From DATEPR01 sp036491115 (lineage in GTDB: Bacteria > Actinomycetota > Actinomycetes > Mycobacteriales > Pseudonocardiaceae): a stretch of DNA of 64,000 bases. The stretch lies in the NCBI GenBank assembly GCA_036491115.1, contig DASXCQ010000100.1, forward strand, positions 62,001 through 126,000, written 5' to 3'. Each line of letters starts with the position of its first letter. The first letter of the stretch is position 1. Of this stretch, positions 16,358 through 23,793 are shown one piece after another. The position numbers were made by a program, and so were the translations under genes. A model generated the notes under the pieces. The model was not told the origin of the DNA. It made no database searches and worked only from the letters and a program-made list of their open reading frames with translations.

Positions 16358-17455
16358 GTGCGCCGTCCGCACCCGATCGAGATCGAGTCCTACCGCATCC
16401 TGCGGTCCCGAGTGGACACAACGCGACTGCCGCCGCTGACGAGGGCGGTGGTGGAACGTGTGGTGCACACCACTGCCGACACCACCTGGATGGGTGACGT
16501 CGTGGCCGACGAGTCAGCGCTGGCCGCCGGCCGAGAAGCGTTGTTGGCCGGCGCACCCCTCGTGGTGGATGTCCGTATGGTCGCCGCCGGCATCACCAGC
16601 CGGCCCGCGATCGTCGCACTCGACCTGGCCGACGAGTCGGCCACCGAGCGGACGACACACGCGGCGACTGGCGTGGCCGACGGGGATTCGGTCGGTCCAT
16701 CGGCCGGTGAGCGGTCGACACGCCCGACGTCCGGACTGCCCGATCGGGATGCCGCCGGTGGTCTTGATCTGTCCGGCGAGTCGTCCGCTGAGGGGTCGAC
16801 ACGCGCGGCGTGGCCTGGCGCCGCCGGTGGGAATGCAGTCTTTGGCCTGGAGGTGGCTGGTGAGTCGACCGCCGATGGGACGACCCGCCCGGCGGCTGGC
16901 ATCGCTGGTGGGGATGCGCTGGGTGTGTCGTCCGGTGGAGGGACGACACGCGCGGCGGTTGGTGATTCGGTCGGTCAGTTGGCCGATGAAGGAACGACAC
17001 GCGCGGCAGCCAGCCTGCCCGAGTGGGATGCCGCCACCGGGCTTGATCTGGTCGGTGAGTCGTCCGCCGAAAAGACGACACGCGCGGAGGCCGGGATCGC
17101 GGCTGGGGACGCCGGCGGTGGGCCTGATCTGGTCGGCGCGTCGTCCGGTGGAGGGACGACCCGCGCGGCCGCTGGGATTCGGGCTGCTGCTCGGCGGTGG
17201 CCGGACGGTGCGGTGTGGGTGATCGGGAACGCGCCTACCGCGCTTGCGGAACTGGTCAGGCTGGCGGACCGGGGTGAGGTTCGGCCGGCGTTGGTGGTCG
17301 GGATGCCGGTGGGGTTCGTGGGTGCGGTGGCGGCCAAGGCGGCCCTGCGCGCCTCCGGCCTGCCCGCGGTGAGTTCGACGACCGAGCGGGGCGGCGCCGC
17401 TGTTGCGGCTGCCGCGGTGAACGCCCTGCTGTACGCGGCGGCCGACGATGCGTGA
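16358..17455 (+). CDS. cobH: Precorrin-8X methylmutase with a 168-residue in-frame repeat expansion
   Basis: CobH/CbiC moves the C11 methyl group to C12 to give hydrogenobyrinate (or its cobalt form). The N-terminal part is normal: PHPIEIESYRILRSR, then the catalytic-His region VERVVHTTAD (His37) and VVDVRMVAAGITSRP. The C-terminal part is also normal: DGAVWVIGNAPTALAEL, VVGMPVGFVGAVAAKAAL, then an ERGGAAVAAAAVNALL end. Between them (about residues 92-273) lie eight copies of a 17-28 residue unit resembling GESSAEGTTRAAAGIAAGDA. The cores begin at 16652, 16715, 16796, 16880, 16943, 16994, 17075 and 17156, every interval a multiple of three. Removing 504 bp leaves 197 residues, the usual size. 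The last unit merges with the native GTTRAAA motif. GAGGAG precedes the GTG. Codon use in the insert is less GC-biased than in its flanks. Whether the enzyme is active is unknown. Confidence 0.88.
   Translation: MRRPHPIEIESYRILRSRVDTTRLPPLTRAVVERVVHTTADTTWMGDVVADESALAAGREALLAGAPLVVDVRMVAAGITSRPAIVALDLADESATERTTHAATGVADGDSVGPSAGERSTRPTSGLPDRDAAGGLDLSGESSAEGSTRAAWPGAAGGNAVFGLEVAGESTADGTTRPAAGIAGGDALGVSSGGGTTRAAVGDSVGQLADEGTTRAAASLPEWDAATGLDLVGESSAEKTTRAEAGIAAGDAGGGPDLVGASSGGGTTRAAAGIRAAARRWPDGAVWVIGNAPTALAELVRLADRGEVRPALVVGMPVGFVGAVAAKAALRASGLPAVSSTTERGGAAVAAAAVNALLYAAADDA
16631..17185 (+). repeat. Eight in-frame palindromic repeat units inside cobH
   Basis: Each unit has a left arm close to GAGTCGTCC or GTGTCGTCC, a 6-7 nt centre, a right arm close to GGACGACAC, and then GCGCGG. 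The unit at 16925-16950 is the clearest: GTGTCGTCC and GGACGACAC are exact complements. Units are joined by linkers of up to about 48 bp that are themselves similar (several contain GGGATGCCG and CTTGATCTGGTCGG), so the full period is most often 81 bp. Core-to-core spacings are 63, 81, 84, 63, 51, 81 and 81 bp. The same core fills the intergenic array at 35.7-36.5 kb. Unequal crossing-over or repeated insertion could both have produced it. Confidence 0.9.
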
Positions 17456-17567
17456 CTCCACCTTGCTCCCGATCGGCGGCATCCGGGCCCGGCGGCGGCC
17501 AGCGGATTCCGTGGCGGCCGGGTGGCGCGCGGCTGCCGACGTGAACGGGGAGGCCGACGATGCGTGA
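17407..17567 (+). repeat. Duplicated cobH 3' end between cobH and cbiX
   Basis: GGCCGACGATGCGTGA occurs at 17440-17455 (ending cobH) and again at 17552-17567 (starting cbiX). Upstream of each copy, GGCTGCCGCGGTGAACG (17407-17423) and GGCTGCCGACGTGAACG (17531-17547) also match, 16 of 17. The spacer therefore contains a second, slightly shortened copy of the cobH tail. In the repeated 16-mer, ATGCGTGA is both a stop context and a start, so an ancestral 8-bp cobH/cbiX overlap has probably been split by this duplication. Confidence 0.75.
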
Positions 17568-18450
17568 GCCGTTGCTGATTGTCGGGCACGGCACCGTGGA
17601 CGAGCGGGGCGTCGGCGAGTTTCTCGGCTTCGTGGCCAGGATGCGCGAACGACTCGCCGTCGATGGCGTCGCCGTGGCCGGCGGATTCATCGAACTGTCC
17701 GCCCCTGCCGTCACCGAAGCATGGCGCGAACTGGCCGAACGCGGCCACGACCGGCTCACCGCCATCCCCCTCGTCCTGGTCGCCGCCGGCCACGCCAAGG
17801 GCGACATCCCCGCCGCACTGGCCCGCGAAACGACACGCCACCCCGGTAGCTCCTACCGCTTCGGCCGCCCCCTCGGCCCGCATCCGACCCTCCTCGAACT
17901 CCTGGCCGAGCGAATCGCGACCGCCGTCCCCGAGAACGAGTGGTCGACCTGCGCCGTGGTCCTGGTCGGCCGGGGATCCACCGATCCGGACGCCAACGCC
18001 GAAGTCTGCAAAGTGGCCCGGCTACTCCAGGAGACCCGCGGCTTCGCGTTCGTGGAGACCGCGTTCGTGTCACTCGCCCACCCGGACGTCACCGAAGGAC
18101 TGATGCGGGCCCGGTTACTCGGCGCGCGGCGCGTCGTGGTGGCACCGTATTTCCTGTTCGACGGCGTGCTGCCGCAGCGGGTGACCGCCCGGGCGACACA
18201 GTTCGCCGCCGACCACTCGGACATGGCCGTCACCGTCGCCGGCCACATCGGCGACTGCGACGGCCTGGCCGAACTCGTCGTGGAGCGCTATCACGAAGCA
18301 CTGCACGGCGACATCCGGATGAACTGCGACACCTGCGCCTACCGCGTCCTCCTACCCGGCTTCGAGGACAAGCACCACGCCCCGCAAACCCCGCACCACC
18401 ACCCGGACGACCCGGCGCACCACGGACACGGAGGTGGACATGACCGGTGA
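17560..18450 (+). CDS. cbiX: CbiX-like chelatase/ferrochelatase family protein with metal-binding C terminus
   Basis: Two CbiX-type half-domains: LLIVGHGTVDERG with the conserved His near residue 10, IPLVLVAAGHAKGDIP around 70-85, VVLVGRGSTDPDAN, and VVVAPYFLFDGVL. This is the long (double) sirohydrochlorin cobaltochelatase layout, here 296 residues. The C-terminal 45 residues are a metal-binding tail: MNCDTCAYRV (CxxC), then His-rich sequence to the end (HHHPDD, HHGHGGGH). Early cobalt insertion by CbiX sits oddly with the ChlD-type late chelatase subunit at the head of the cluster. The ATG at 17560 lies in the duplicated junction sequence. It overlaps the next gene by 11 bp. Confidence 0.87.
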   Translation: MREPLLIVGHGTVDERGVGEFLGFVARMRERLAVDGVAVAGGFIELSAPAVTEAWRELAERGHDRLTAIPLVLVAAGHAKGDIPAALARETTRHPGSSYRFGRPLGPHPTLLELLAERIATAVPENEWSTCAVVLVGRGSTDPDANAEVCKVARLLQETRGFAFVETAFVSLAHPDVTEGLMRARLLGARRVVVAPYFLFDGVLPQRVTARATQFAADHSDMAVTVAGHIGDCDGLAELVVERYHEALHGDIRMNCDTCAYRVLLPGFEDKHHAPQTPHHHPDDPAHHGHGGGHDR

Positions 18451-19654
18451 CACGCACTACCTGGCCGGGCTGAACCTCGCCGGCCGGCGGGTCGTCGTGG
18501 TCGGCGGAGGCACGGTCGCGCAACGCCGGCTGCCTCGGCTGGTCGCGGCGGGAGCCCACATCCAGGTCATCTCGCCGCATGTCACGCCCGCCGTGCAGGC
18601 GCTGGCGGACGCGGGCGAGATCGCCTGGCTCGCCCGCCCCTACGCCGAGGGCGACCTGGCCGACGCCTGGTATGCCGTGACCTGTACCAGCGATCCCGCC
18701 GTGAACGAACGAGTGGCCGCGGATGCCGAGCGCGCGAGGGTGTTCTGCGTTCGCGCGGACGCCGGTGCCCTGGGCAGTGCGGTCACGCCCGCGGTGGGCG
18801 AACACGACGGCCTCCTGGTCGGCGTCCTGGCCGGCGGTCAGCCGAGGCGTTCGGCCGCGGTGCGGGACGGTCTGCTGGACTCCTTGCGCGAAGGCAGGGT
18901 TGCCGACCAGGCCGAGAAACGTGCTGGTGTAGCCCTGGTCGGCGGTGGGCCTGGCGATCCGGAGTTGATCACCGTGCGCGGCCGGCGACTCCTGGCCAGG
19001 GCGGATGTCGTGGTCGTCGACCGGTTGGCGCCGCGTGAACTGCTCGACGAGCTGCCGCCGCACGTCACCGTCGTGGACGCGGCCAAGATCCCCTACGGCC
19101 GGGCGGCCAGCCAGGATGTGATCAACAACACGCTGATCGAGCACGCGAAGGCGGGCCGGTTCGTGGTGCGGCTCAAAGGAGGCGACCCGTACGTGTTCGG
19201 CAGGGGGTTCGAGGAGGTGCTCGCCTGCGCGGACGCCGGTGTGCCGGTCACCATGGTGCCCGGCGTGACCAGCGCGTTCGCCGTGCCGGCCGCTGCCGAT
19301 GTCCCGGTGACACACCGGGGCGTGGCGCACGAGGTCGTGGTCGTCTCCGGTCACGTCGCGCCGGACGACCCCCGGTCACTCGTGGACTGGCCCGCGCTGG
19401 CGAAGCTGCGCGGCACCGTCGTGTTGCTGATGGCGGTGGAGCGGATCCGGTCGTTCGCCGACGTGCTCCTGGCCGGTGGCCGTCCGCCGGACACCCCGGC
19501 CGCCGTCGTCGCCGACGGCACCATGCGTACCCAGCGGGCCATCAGGTCCACTTTGGACAAGGTAGCCGACGACATTGCGACCGACGGCATCCGGCCACCG
19601 GCGATCGTGGTGATCGGTCCGGTGGCCGGGTTGCCGTCGGGCGTCGCCCGCTAG
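18440..19654 (+). CDS. cobA: Uroporphyrinogen-III C-methyltransferase with N-terminal precorrin-2 dehydrogenase-like domain
   Basis: Makes precorrin-2 from uroporphyrinogen III using two SAM, feeding both sirohaem and cobalamin. The 404-residue protein has a CysG-like N-terminal NAD-binding domain (VVVVGGGTVAQRRLPRLV, residues about 14-31) and a C-terminal methylase. The latter has VALVGGGPGDPELITVRG, VRLKGGDPYVFGRG, VPGVTSAFAVPAAADVPVTHR, and VVLLMAVERIRSF. The N-terminal domain suggests NAD-dependent oxidation of precorrin-2 to sirohydrochlorin, supplying CbiX next door. The ATG at 18440 is chosen over a GTG at 18434 because GGAGG (18430-18434) is ideally placed. It ends 4 bp from the convergent helicase gene. 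Confidence 0.92.
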   Translation: MTGDTHYLAGLNLAGRRVVVVGGGTVAQRRLPRLVAAGAHIQVISPHVTPAVQALADAGEIAWLARPYAEGDLADAWYAVTCTSDPAVNERVAADAERARVFCVRADAGALGSAVTPAVGEHDGLLVGVLAGGQPRRSAAVRDGLLDSLREGRVADQAEKRAGVALVGGGPGDPELITVRGRRLLARADVVVVDRLAPRELLDELPPHVTVVDAAKIPYGRAASQDVINNTLIEHAKAGRFVVRLKGGDPYVFGRGFEEVLACADAGVPVTMVPGVTSAFAVPAAADVPVTHRGVAHEVVVVSGHVAPDDPRSLVDWPALAKLRGTVVLLMAVERIRSFADVLLAGGRPPDTPAAVVADGTMRTQRAIRSTLDKVADDIATDGIRPPAIVVIGPVAGLPSGVAR

Positions 19655-19658
19655 ACGG

Positions 19659-21023
19659 TCACGAAGATCGGCGGGGGCGCCTGGCGCGGTGTTCCGGGCG
19701 GTGGTCGGACGAGCGGTGGTCCGGCCTCGGACGGCGGCTGTAGCCACCGGAGCCGGGCGCGTGGTGCGGGCGCGGCGGACGGCGACGCGGTTCCTCGTCG
19801 ACGACCGGCTCACCGCTGGGCCGCTTCGCACCGGTGATGCGGCTCAGCTCCGCGTCACCCGGACGGACCTGCGTGCTGGACGGCCGGACACCCGCCCGAG
19901 CGGTCAGGCCGAGCACGGCCCGGCGCTGGCTGTGGGTGACCAGAGTCACCACCGTGCCGGTCTCGCCGGCCCGTGCGGTGCGGCCGGCGCGGTGCAGGTA
20001 GTCCTTGGAGTCGGCGGGCGGGTCGACGTGCACCACGAGGCTCACGCCGTCCACGTGGATGCCGCGGGCCGCCACGTCCGTGGCGACCAGCACCGGCGTG
20101 CGGCCGTCGCGGAAGTCACCCAGGATGCGGGTCCGCGCGCTCTGCGCCTTGCCGCCGTGCAGCGCACCGGCCCGCACACCCACCGACCGCAGCCGTTCGG
20201 CCAGCCGGTCGACGTGGTGCTTGGTGCGGACGAACATGATCGTCCGGCCGTCCCGGGCGGCCATCTCGGCGACGACGCCCGGCTTGTCCTGTGCCGAGAC
20301 GACCAGCAGGTGGTGCTCCATGGTGGCGATACTGGCCACCGCGGGTGCGACCGAGTGCGTCACCGGATCGTGCAGGTACTGGCGGACCAGGCTGTCCACG
20401 TCCCGGTCCAGCGTCGCGGAGAACAGCAGCCGCTGGCCGTGCTGGTCGATCAGGTCGAGGATGTCCCGAACCTGGGGCAGGAAGCCCATGTCGGCCATCT
20501 GGTCGGCCTCGTCCAGCGCGGTGATCGCGATGTCGTCCAGGTAGCAGGTGCCCTGCCGTACGTGGTCGGACAACCGGCCGGGCGTGGCGATGAGCAGGTC
20601 GACACCCCGCCGCAGGGCGTCCACCTGACGGGTGAACGAGGCGCCGCCGACCACGATCCGGCACCACAGGCCGAGCGCGCGGGCGTAGGGCGTCAGGGCG
20701 TCGGCGATCTGGGCGGCCAACTCGCGGGTGGGCACCAGCACCAGGGCGCGCGGGCGCTTGGGCCGGGCACTGCCGGACTCGGCCAGGCGAGCCAGCATCG
20801 GCAGGCCGAAGGCCAGCGTCTTGCCGGAGCCGGTGGCCGCGCGGCCGAGCACGTCCCGGCCGACGAGGGTGTCGGGCAGCGTGGCCGCCTGGATGGCGAA
20901 CGGGTGGGTCAGGCCGGCGCGGGACAGCTCCCGCAGCAGCGGTTCGGGCAGGCCGAGCTCGGCGAACGAGGGCAGCGAGTCGGTGTCGGTGACAGGGGCG
21001 GGACTGGACAAGGCGATGGACAA
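19659..21023 (-). CDS. DEAD-box ATP-dependent RNA helicase
   Basis: A 454-residue RNA helicase with all core motifs: Q-motif with FAELGLPEPLLREL and PFAIQAATLP, motif I ATGSGKT, Ia PTRELAAQ, Ib ATPGRL, motif II DEADQ, motif III SATL, and motifs IV-VI (IMFVRTKHHVDRL, ATDVAARGIH, HRAGRTARAGETG). The last 80 residues are a basic, Pro/His/Arg-rich tail typical of RNA-binding extensions. The start is TTG, supported by GGAGGT nine bases upstream; no better start lies nearby. A long leader precedes it (see 21024-21441). It probably acts in ribosome assembly or mRNA turnover. Confidence 0.9.
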   Translation of the reverse strand: MSIALSSPAPVTDTDSLPSFAELGLPEPLLRELSRAGLTHPFAIQAATLPDTLVGRDVLGRAATGSGKTLAFGLPMLARLAESGSARPKRPRALVLVPTRELAAQIADALTPYARALGLWCRIVVGGASFTRQVDALRRGVDLLIATPGRLSDHVRQGTCYLDDIAITALDEADQMADMGFLPQVRDILDLIDQHGQRLLFSATLDRDVDSLVRQYLHDPVTHSVAPAVASIATMEHHLLVVSAQDKPGVVAEMAARDGRTIMFVRTKHHVDRLAERLRSVGVRAGALHGGKAQSARTRILGDFRDGRTPVLVATDVAARGIHVDGVSLVVHVDPPADSKDYLHRAGRTARAGETGTVVTLVTHSQRRAVLGLTARAGVRPSSTQVRPGDAELSRITGAKRPSGEPVVDEEPRRRPPRPHHAPGSGGYSRRPRPDHRSSDHRPEHRARRPRRSS

Positions 21024-21441
21024 CGTGTGCGGACCTCCGGAAGTGGCACGTCTCGGGGAGGCCCCGCGGTTGTCGCGGTGCTGATCACAAGGACGGGCCG
21101 GCGCGGGAACGCGCCATGGGAAAATTGGCTCGGCACCGGCGCCAGCGGAGCGGTAGACGGGCTGCTGGCCAGTCTCGGTGCCGGTACCTAGTGTAGCGGA
21201 CCGCCGGTCACAGTGGTCGCACGCCGTGTCTGTCGCAGGTTACGGCTGAGTTTCCGCATGCCCCGGGTGGACGCGCCCGGTCACGGTCGGTGGCGAAACC
21301 GCGTCGTCGTTCTTCAGCAGTCTGGCGGATGGTGGATGCCCCGTCGGTAGAGAAAGCTGTGACGCTTGTTGGTTCCGACACAGGTTTTCTGTCCCGTTTC
21401 TGTCCCGTGCGGCGCTGTGCCGTGGGAGGAGAGGTCTCGCA
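21024..21441. promoter_or_regulatory. Divergent intergenic region between helicase and MarR genes, with structured leader and 11-bp tandem repeat
   Basis: This 418-bp gap has no convincing gene. On the - strand TACACT (21195-21190) could be the helicase -10, implying a leader of about 160 nt. Within it GGCACCG and CGGTGCC, enclosing CCAGC and GCTGG, can form a nested stem. On the + strand TTTCTGTCCCG is repeated head to tail at 21386-21396 and 21397-21407, about 35 bp before the MarR start codon, a plausible regulator site. GGGAGGAGAGG serves as the MarR ribosome-binding site. Confidence 0.4.
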
Positions 21442-21921
21442 ATGGCGGTGGACACTGACGAGGTCCGTGTCACCAGCACCGATCGGATCACAACCGAGGA
21501 CACGGCTCTGTGGTCCCAACTCGTCGCCGTGCACGCCCGCGTGGGCGGATCCGTGGAACGGACCCTGCAACGCAGGTTCGGTATCGGCACATCGGAGTTA
21601 CAGGCGTTGATCGCACTGGCGCAGTCGCCCGACGGTGAGCTGCGGATGCAGGAACTCAATGACGTGACCTTCCTGAACCAGAGCTCGGTGAGCAGGCTTG
21701 TCGCCAGGCTGGAAAGGGCGGGGCTGGCCGAGCGCCGGTCGTGTGAGCAGGACCGCCGCGGCGTGTACACCGGCATCACGGACACGGGTGCCAGAGTGCT
21801 GCGTGCCGCGATGCCGGTGTACGAGGGCTCGCTCCGGGAGAGCTTCGACCAACTCGCCGTCGACCCGAAACTCCGTACCCTGGTGCACCGGCTGCGCCGG
21901 GTCGAGGTGACCGGCAACTAG
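21442..21921 (+). CDS. MarR family transcriptional regulator
   Basis: A 159-residue winged-helix regulator. The DNA-binding region is about residues 60-110: ELRMQELNDVTFLNQSSVSR for the helix-turn-helix, then LVARLERAGLAERRSCEQDR and RGVYTGITDTG for the wing. Flanking helices supply the dimer interface. The ATG has a strong ribosome-binding site. No transporter or enzyme gene is co-directional next to it, so its target is not obvious; autoregulation through the 11-bp tandem repeat upstream is plausible. Confidence 0.85.
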   Translation: MAVDTDEVRVTSTDRITTEDTALWSQLVAVHARVGGSVERTLQRRFGIGTSELQALIALAQSPDGELRMQELNDVTFLNQSSVSRLVARLERAGLAERRSCEQDRRGVYTGITDTGARVLRAAMPVYEGSLRESFDQLAVDPKLRTLVHRLRRVEVTGN

Positions 21922-21948
21922 GCCGCCGGTCGCCACCGCTCGCCGGGG

Positions 21949-22857
21949 TCAGGCCAGCCCGGCCTCGGCGAGCAGCATCGCCGTCACCGCGTCCGGGTCC
22001 ACGACGTCGTCGGGCAGTCCCCGTGCCGCGAACCAACCGGTGATGTTCCGCACGTCCCTGGCCAGGAAGTCCGGTCCGGACGGGTTCGCCGCCAGGTCGA
22101 CCACCTGCGGCAGGTCGATCAGTGTCGGCTCCCCGTCGCGGACCAGCACGTTGTAGGCGGACAGGTCGCCGTGGGCGTAGCCCACGACGGCCAGCGACGC
22201 CATCGCCTCCAGCATTCGCTGCCACAGACGGTGCAACTCATCGGCGTCCGGCCGGAGTTCGGCCAGCCGTGGCGCGGCCTCGCCGTCGTCGCCGACGAAC
22301 TCGATCAGCAGTTCGGTGCCGTCGCGCTGCACCGGATAGGGCACCGGCACGCCGGCCGACCACAGTGTGCCCAGCGCCGCGAACTCGGCGACGGCCCACT
22401 GCTCGGCCAACAGGTTGCGGCCGAACGACGACCGGCTGGCCATCGCCCGGTTCTCCCTGGACCGCCGCATCCGGCGGCCCTCCAGATATTGGGCGTCGCG
22501 GTGGAACAGCCGGTGATCGGCGGTGCGGTAGCGCTTCGCGGCCACCACGCAGGACGGCCCCGCCGTGCCGACCGCCCGGCGCACCAGGTGGACGTCGGCC
22601 TCCTTGCCGGTCTTCAGCACGCCCAGTTCGGTGTCTTCGGCGGCCAGGTCGATGATCACCCACTCGGGCCGGGGTGTCGGGCCGTGTTCTGCCCTGGCCC
22701 AGGTGGACCAACGGTCGCCGTGGGGTGGGATGTCGGCGTCGCTGGCCCGGTCCTCGCACAGGTCGGCCAGTTGGGCGCGCTGGTGTTCGGTGAGCCGGTT
22801 GCGACGCCGGCGGTTGCGCTTCTGGAAGGTATCGAGATCGTCGTCGTACTCACGCAC
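21949..22857 (-). CDS. RIO-type serine/threonine protein kinase
   Basis: A 302-residue RIO1-like atypical kinase. The nucleotide loop is LGVLKTGKEADVHLV (compare STGKEANV of RIO1). The catalytic loop is GYAHGDLSAYNVLV with the Asp-Asn pair, and LIDLPQVVD is the metal-binding DFG equivalent. The N-terminal 45 residues are basic (KRNRRRRNRLTEHQRAQ). Bacterial RIO kinases have no settled substrate; a ribosome-related role is an extrapolation from eukaryotes and archaea. The GTG at 22857 is preferred because GAGGAG lies upstream; a TTG at 22875 would overlap that site. A short ORF with a strong Shine-Dalgarno lies just upstream. Confidence 0.85.
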   Translation of the reverse strand: MREYDDDLDTFQKRNRRRRNRLTEHQRAQLADLCEDRASDADIPPHGDRWSTWARAEHGPTPRPEWVIIDLAAEDTELGVLKTGKEADVHLVRRAVGTAGPSCVVAAKRYRTADHRLFHRDAQYLEGRRMRRSRENRAMASRSSFGRNLLAEQWAVAEFAALGTLWSAGVPVPYPVQRDGTELLIEFVGDDGEAAPRLAELRPDADELHRLWQRMLEAMASLAVVGYAHGDLSAYNVLVRDGEPTLIDLPQVVDLAANPSGPDFLARDVRNITGWFAARGLPDDVVDPDAVTAMLLAEAGLA

Positions 22858-22912
22858 GGGTGGGGGGCTCCTCAAAGCGGATGAACCGCCCCACCGGTTC
22901 GGCGCGGGAGCG

Positions 22913-22975
22913 CTACCTGGCGGCCGGGGCGGGCGGACGGGTGCGAACCACGTCCACGACAGTGGGTATGCGCAC
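22913..22975 (-). CDS. Possible 20-residue leader peptide upstream of the RIO kinase gene
   Basis: GTG-started ORF reading MRIPTVVDVVRTRPPAPAAR, preceded by an excellent Shine-Dalgarno (GAGGAGG, spacing 6-7). It ends 55 bp before the kinase start. Between them GAACCG and CGGTTC form a 6-bp hairpin (22878-22895). A short ORF, stop, hairpin and ribosome-binding site in that order resemble a translational-attenuation leader. The peptide has no codon run that names a signal; Val, Arg and Pro codons are frequent. It may simply be a short protein. Confidence 0.4.
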   Translation of the reverse strand: MRIPTVVDVVRTRPPAPAAR

Positions 22976-23037
22976 GACGCACCTCCTCTGGCCCCGGCTC
23001 AACCGGCTCTCCGGTCGAGATCGTGCGACAGCATGCC

Positions 23038-23057
23038 GCACCGCGGGTCCGCGGTGC
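23038..23057 (-). terminator. Hairpin downstream of yaaA
   Basis: GCACCGCGG (23038-23046) and CCGCGGTGC (23049-23057) form a perfect 9-bp GC-rich stem 7 bp after the yaaA stop codon, with no T-run. It separates yaaA from the leader ORF and RIO kinase gene downstream. Confidence 0.55.
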
Positions 23058-23064
23058 AACCGAT

Positions 23065-23793
23065 TTATTCGGCGACCAGATCCAGGGCCGCGGGCCCGGT
23101 CCGGTGCAGTGTCAACCCGGCCCGCGCGGCCACCCTGACCAGCCCGGTCACCGTGGACGGCTCGCGCGGTGCCACCGCCAGCGCCCTGGCCAGCAGGCCC
23201 TTGTGTGCCTTGTTCAGGTGGCTGACCGCCAGGCCCTGATCGGTCACCACCCGCACGGTCACCGCGCCCGGCAGCCTGGCCAGCGTGGCGTAGGTGCCCG
23301 AACGGAGATCCACCACGAGGTCGGCGACCTCGCCGAGCACCGGTTCCAGCGCCGGTCGCCACACCGCGCCCAGCGGCCCGACGCCGGGCAGCAGGCTGCC
23401 GCCGGAACACCGGTACGCCGGGATCGGGTCGGACGCCCGCACCACCCCGAACAGCGCCGACGCCACCGCGAGCCGCCCACCCGCCCGGCGCCGCTGCGCC
23501 GTGGTCAGCGAGCCGGCGTCCAGCGCGTCGTAGAGCACGCCGGTGTAGCGGAGCAGCGCCGGCGTGGTGGGGGAGTCGAACAGCGCCGCGTTGCGGTCGA
23601 TCTCCGCGTCCTGCCGGTCGGACAGGCCCAGTGCTGTCCGGCTGGCCGGCACATCGCGGGCCAGTTCGACGAGGGTGGCGGTCAGCTTGCGGCGCACCGG
23701 GTTCAGGTCGGGCAAGGACAGTCGGTCCAGGTCCAGCGGTGGCCCGTCGCCGCCGACCGCCTTCGTCTCCGACGGTGGCAGCAGGATCAGCAC
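23065..23793 (-). CDS. yaaA: YaaA (DUF328) peroxide-stress protein
   Basis: A 242-residue YaaA-family protein; in E. coli it limits free iron during peroxide stress and binds DNA. The family signature VLILLPPSETK is at the very N terminus. A typical RYTGVLYDAL segment, LFGVVRASDPIPAYR, and a C-terminal SHLNKAHKGLLARAL follow. The GTG at 23793 matches the family start exactly; the open frame extends upstream but that part is unlike the family. No clear ribosome-binding site is present, so it may be leaderless. It is divergent from proS. Confidence 0.88.
   Translation of the reverse strand: MLILLPPSETKAVGGDGPPLDLDRLSLPDLNPVRRKLTATLVELARDVPASRTALGLSDRQDAEIDRNAALFDSPTTPALLRYTGVLYDALDAGSLTTAQRRRAGGRLAVASALFGVVRASDPIPAYRCSGGSLLPGVGPLGAVWRPALEPVLGEVADLVVDLRSGTYATLARLPGAVTVRVVTDQGLAVSHLNKAHKGLLARALAVAPREPSTVTGLVRVAARAGLTLHRTGPAALDLVAE

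Noticed and set aside
16358..17482. Long open frames on the minus strand opposite cobH
   Set aside because: They mirror the repeat units and the GC-rich codon pattern of cobH; the + strand frame contains the intact CobH motifs.
22902..22916. CelR-type box (GGGAGCGCT)
   Set aside because: Only half of the known 14-bp palindrome is present and it lies at the end of a short ORF before a kinase gene, far from any cellulase.
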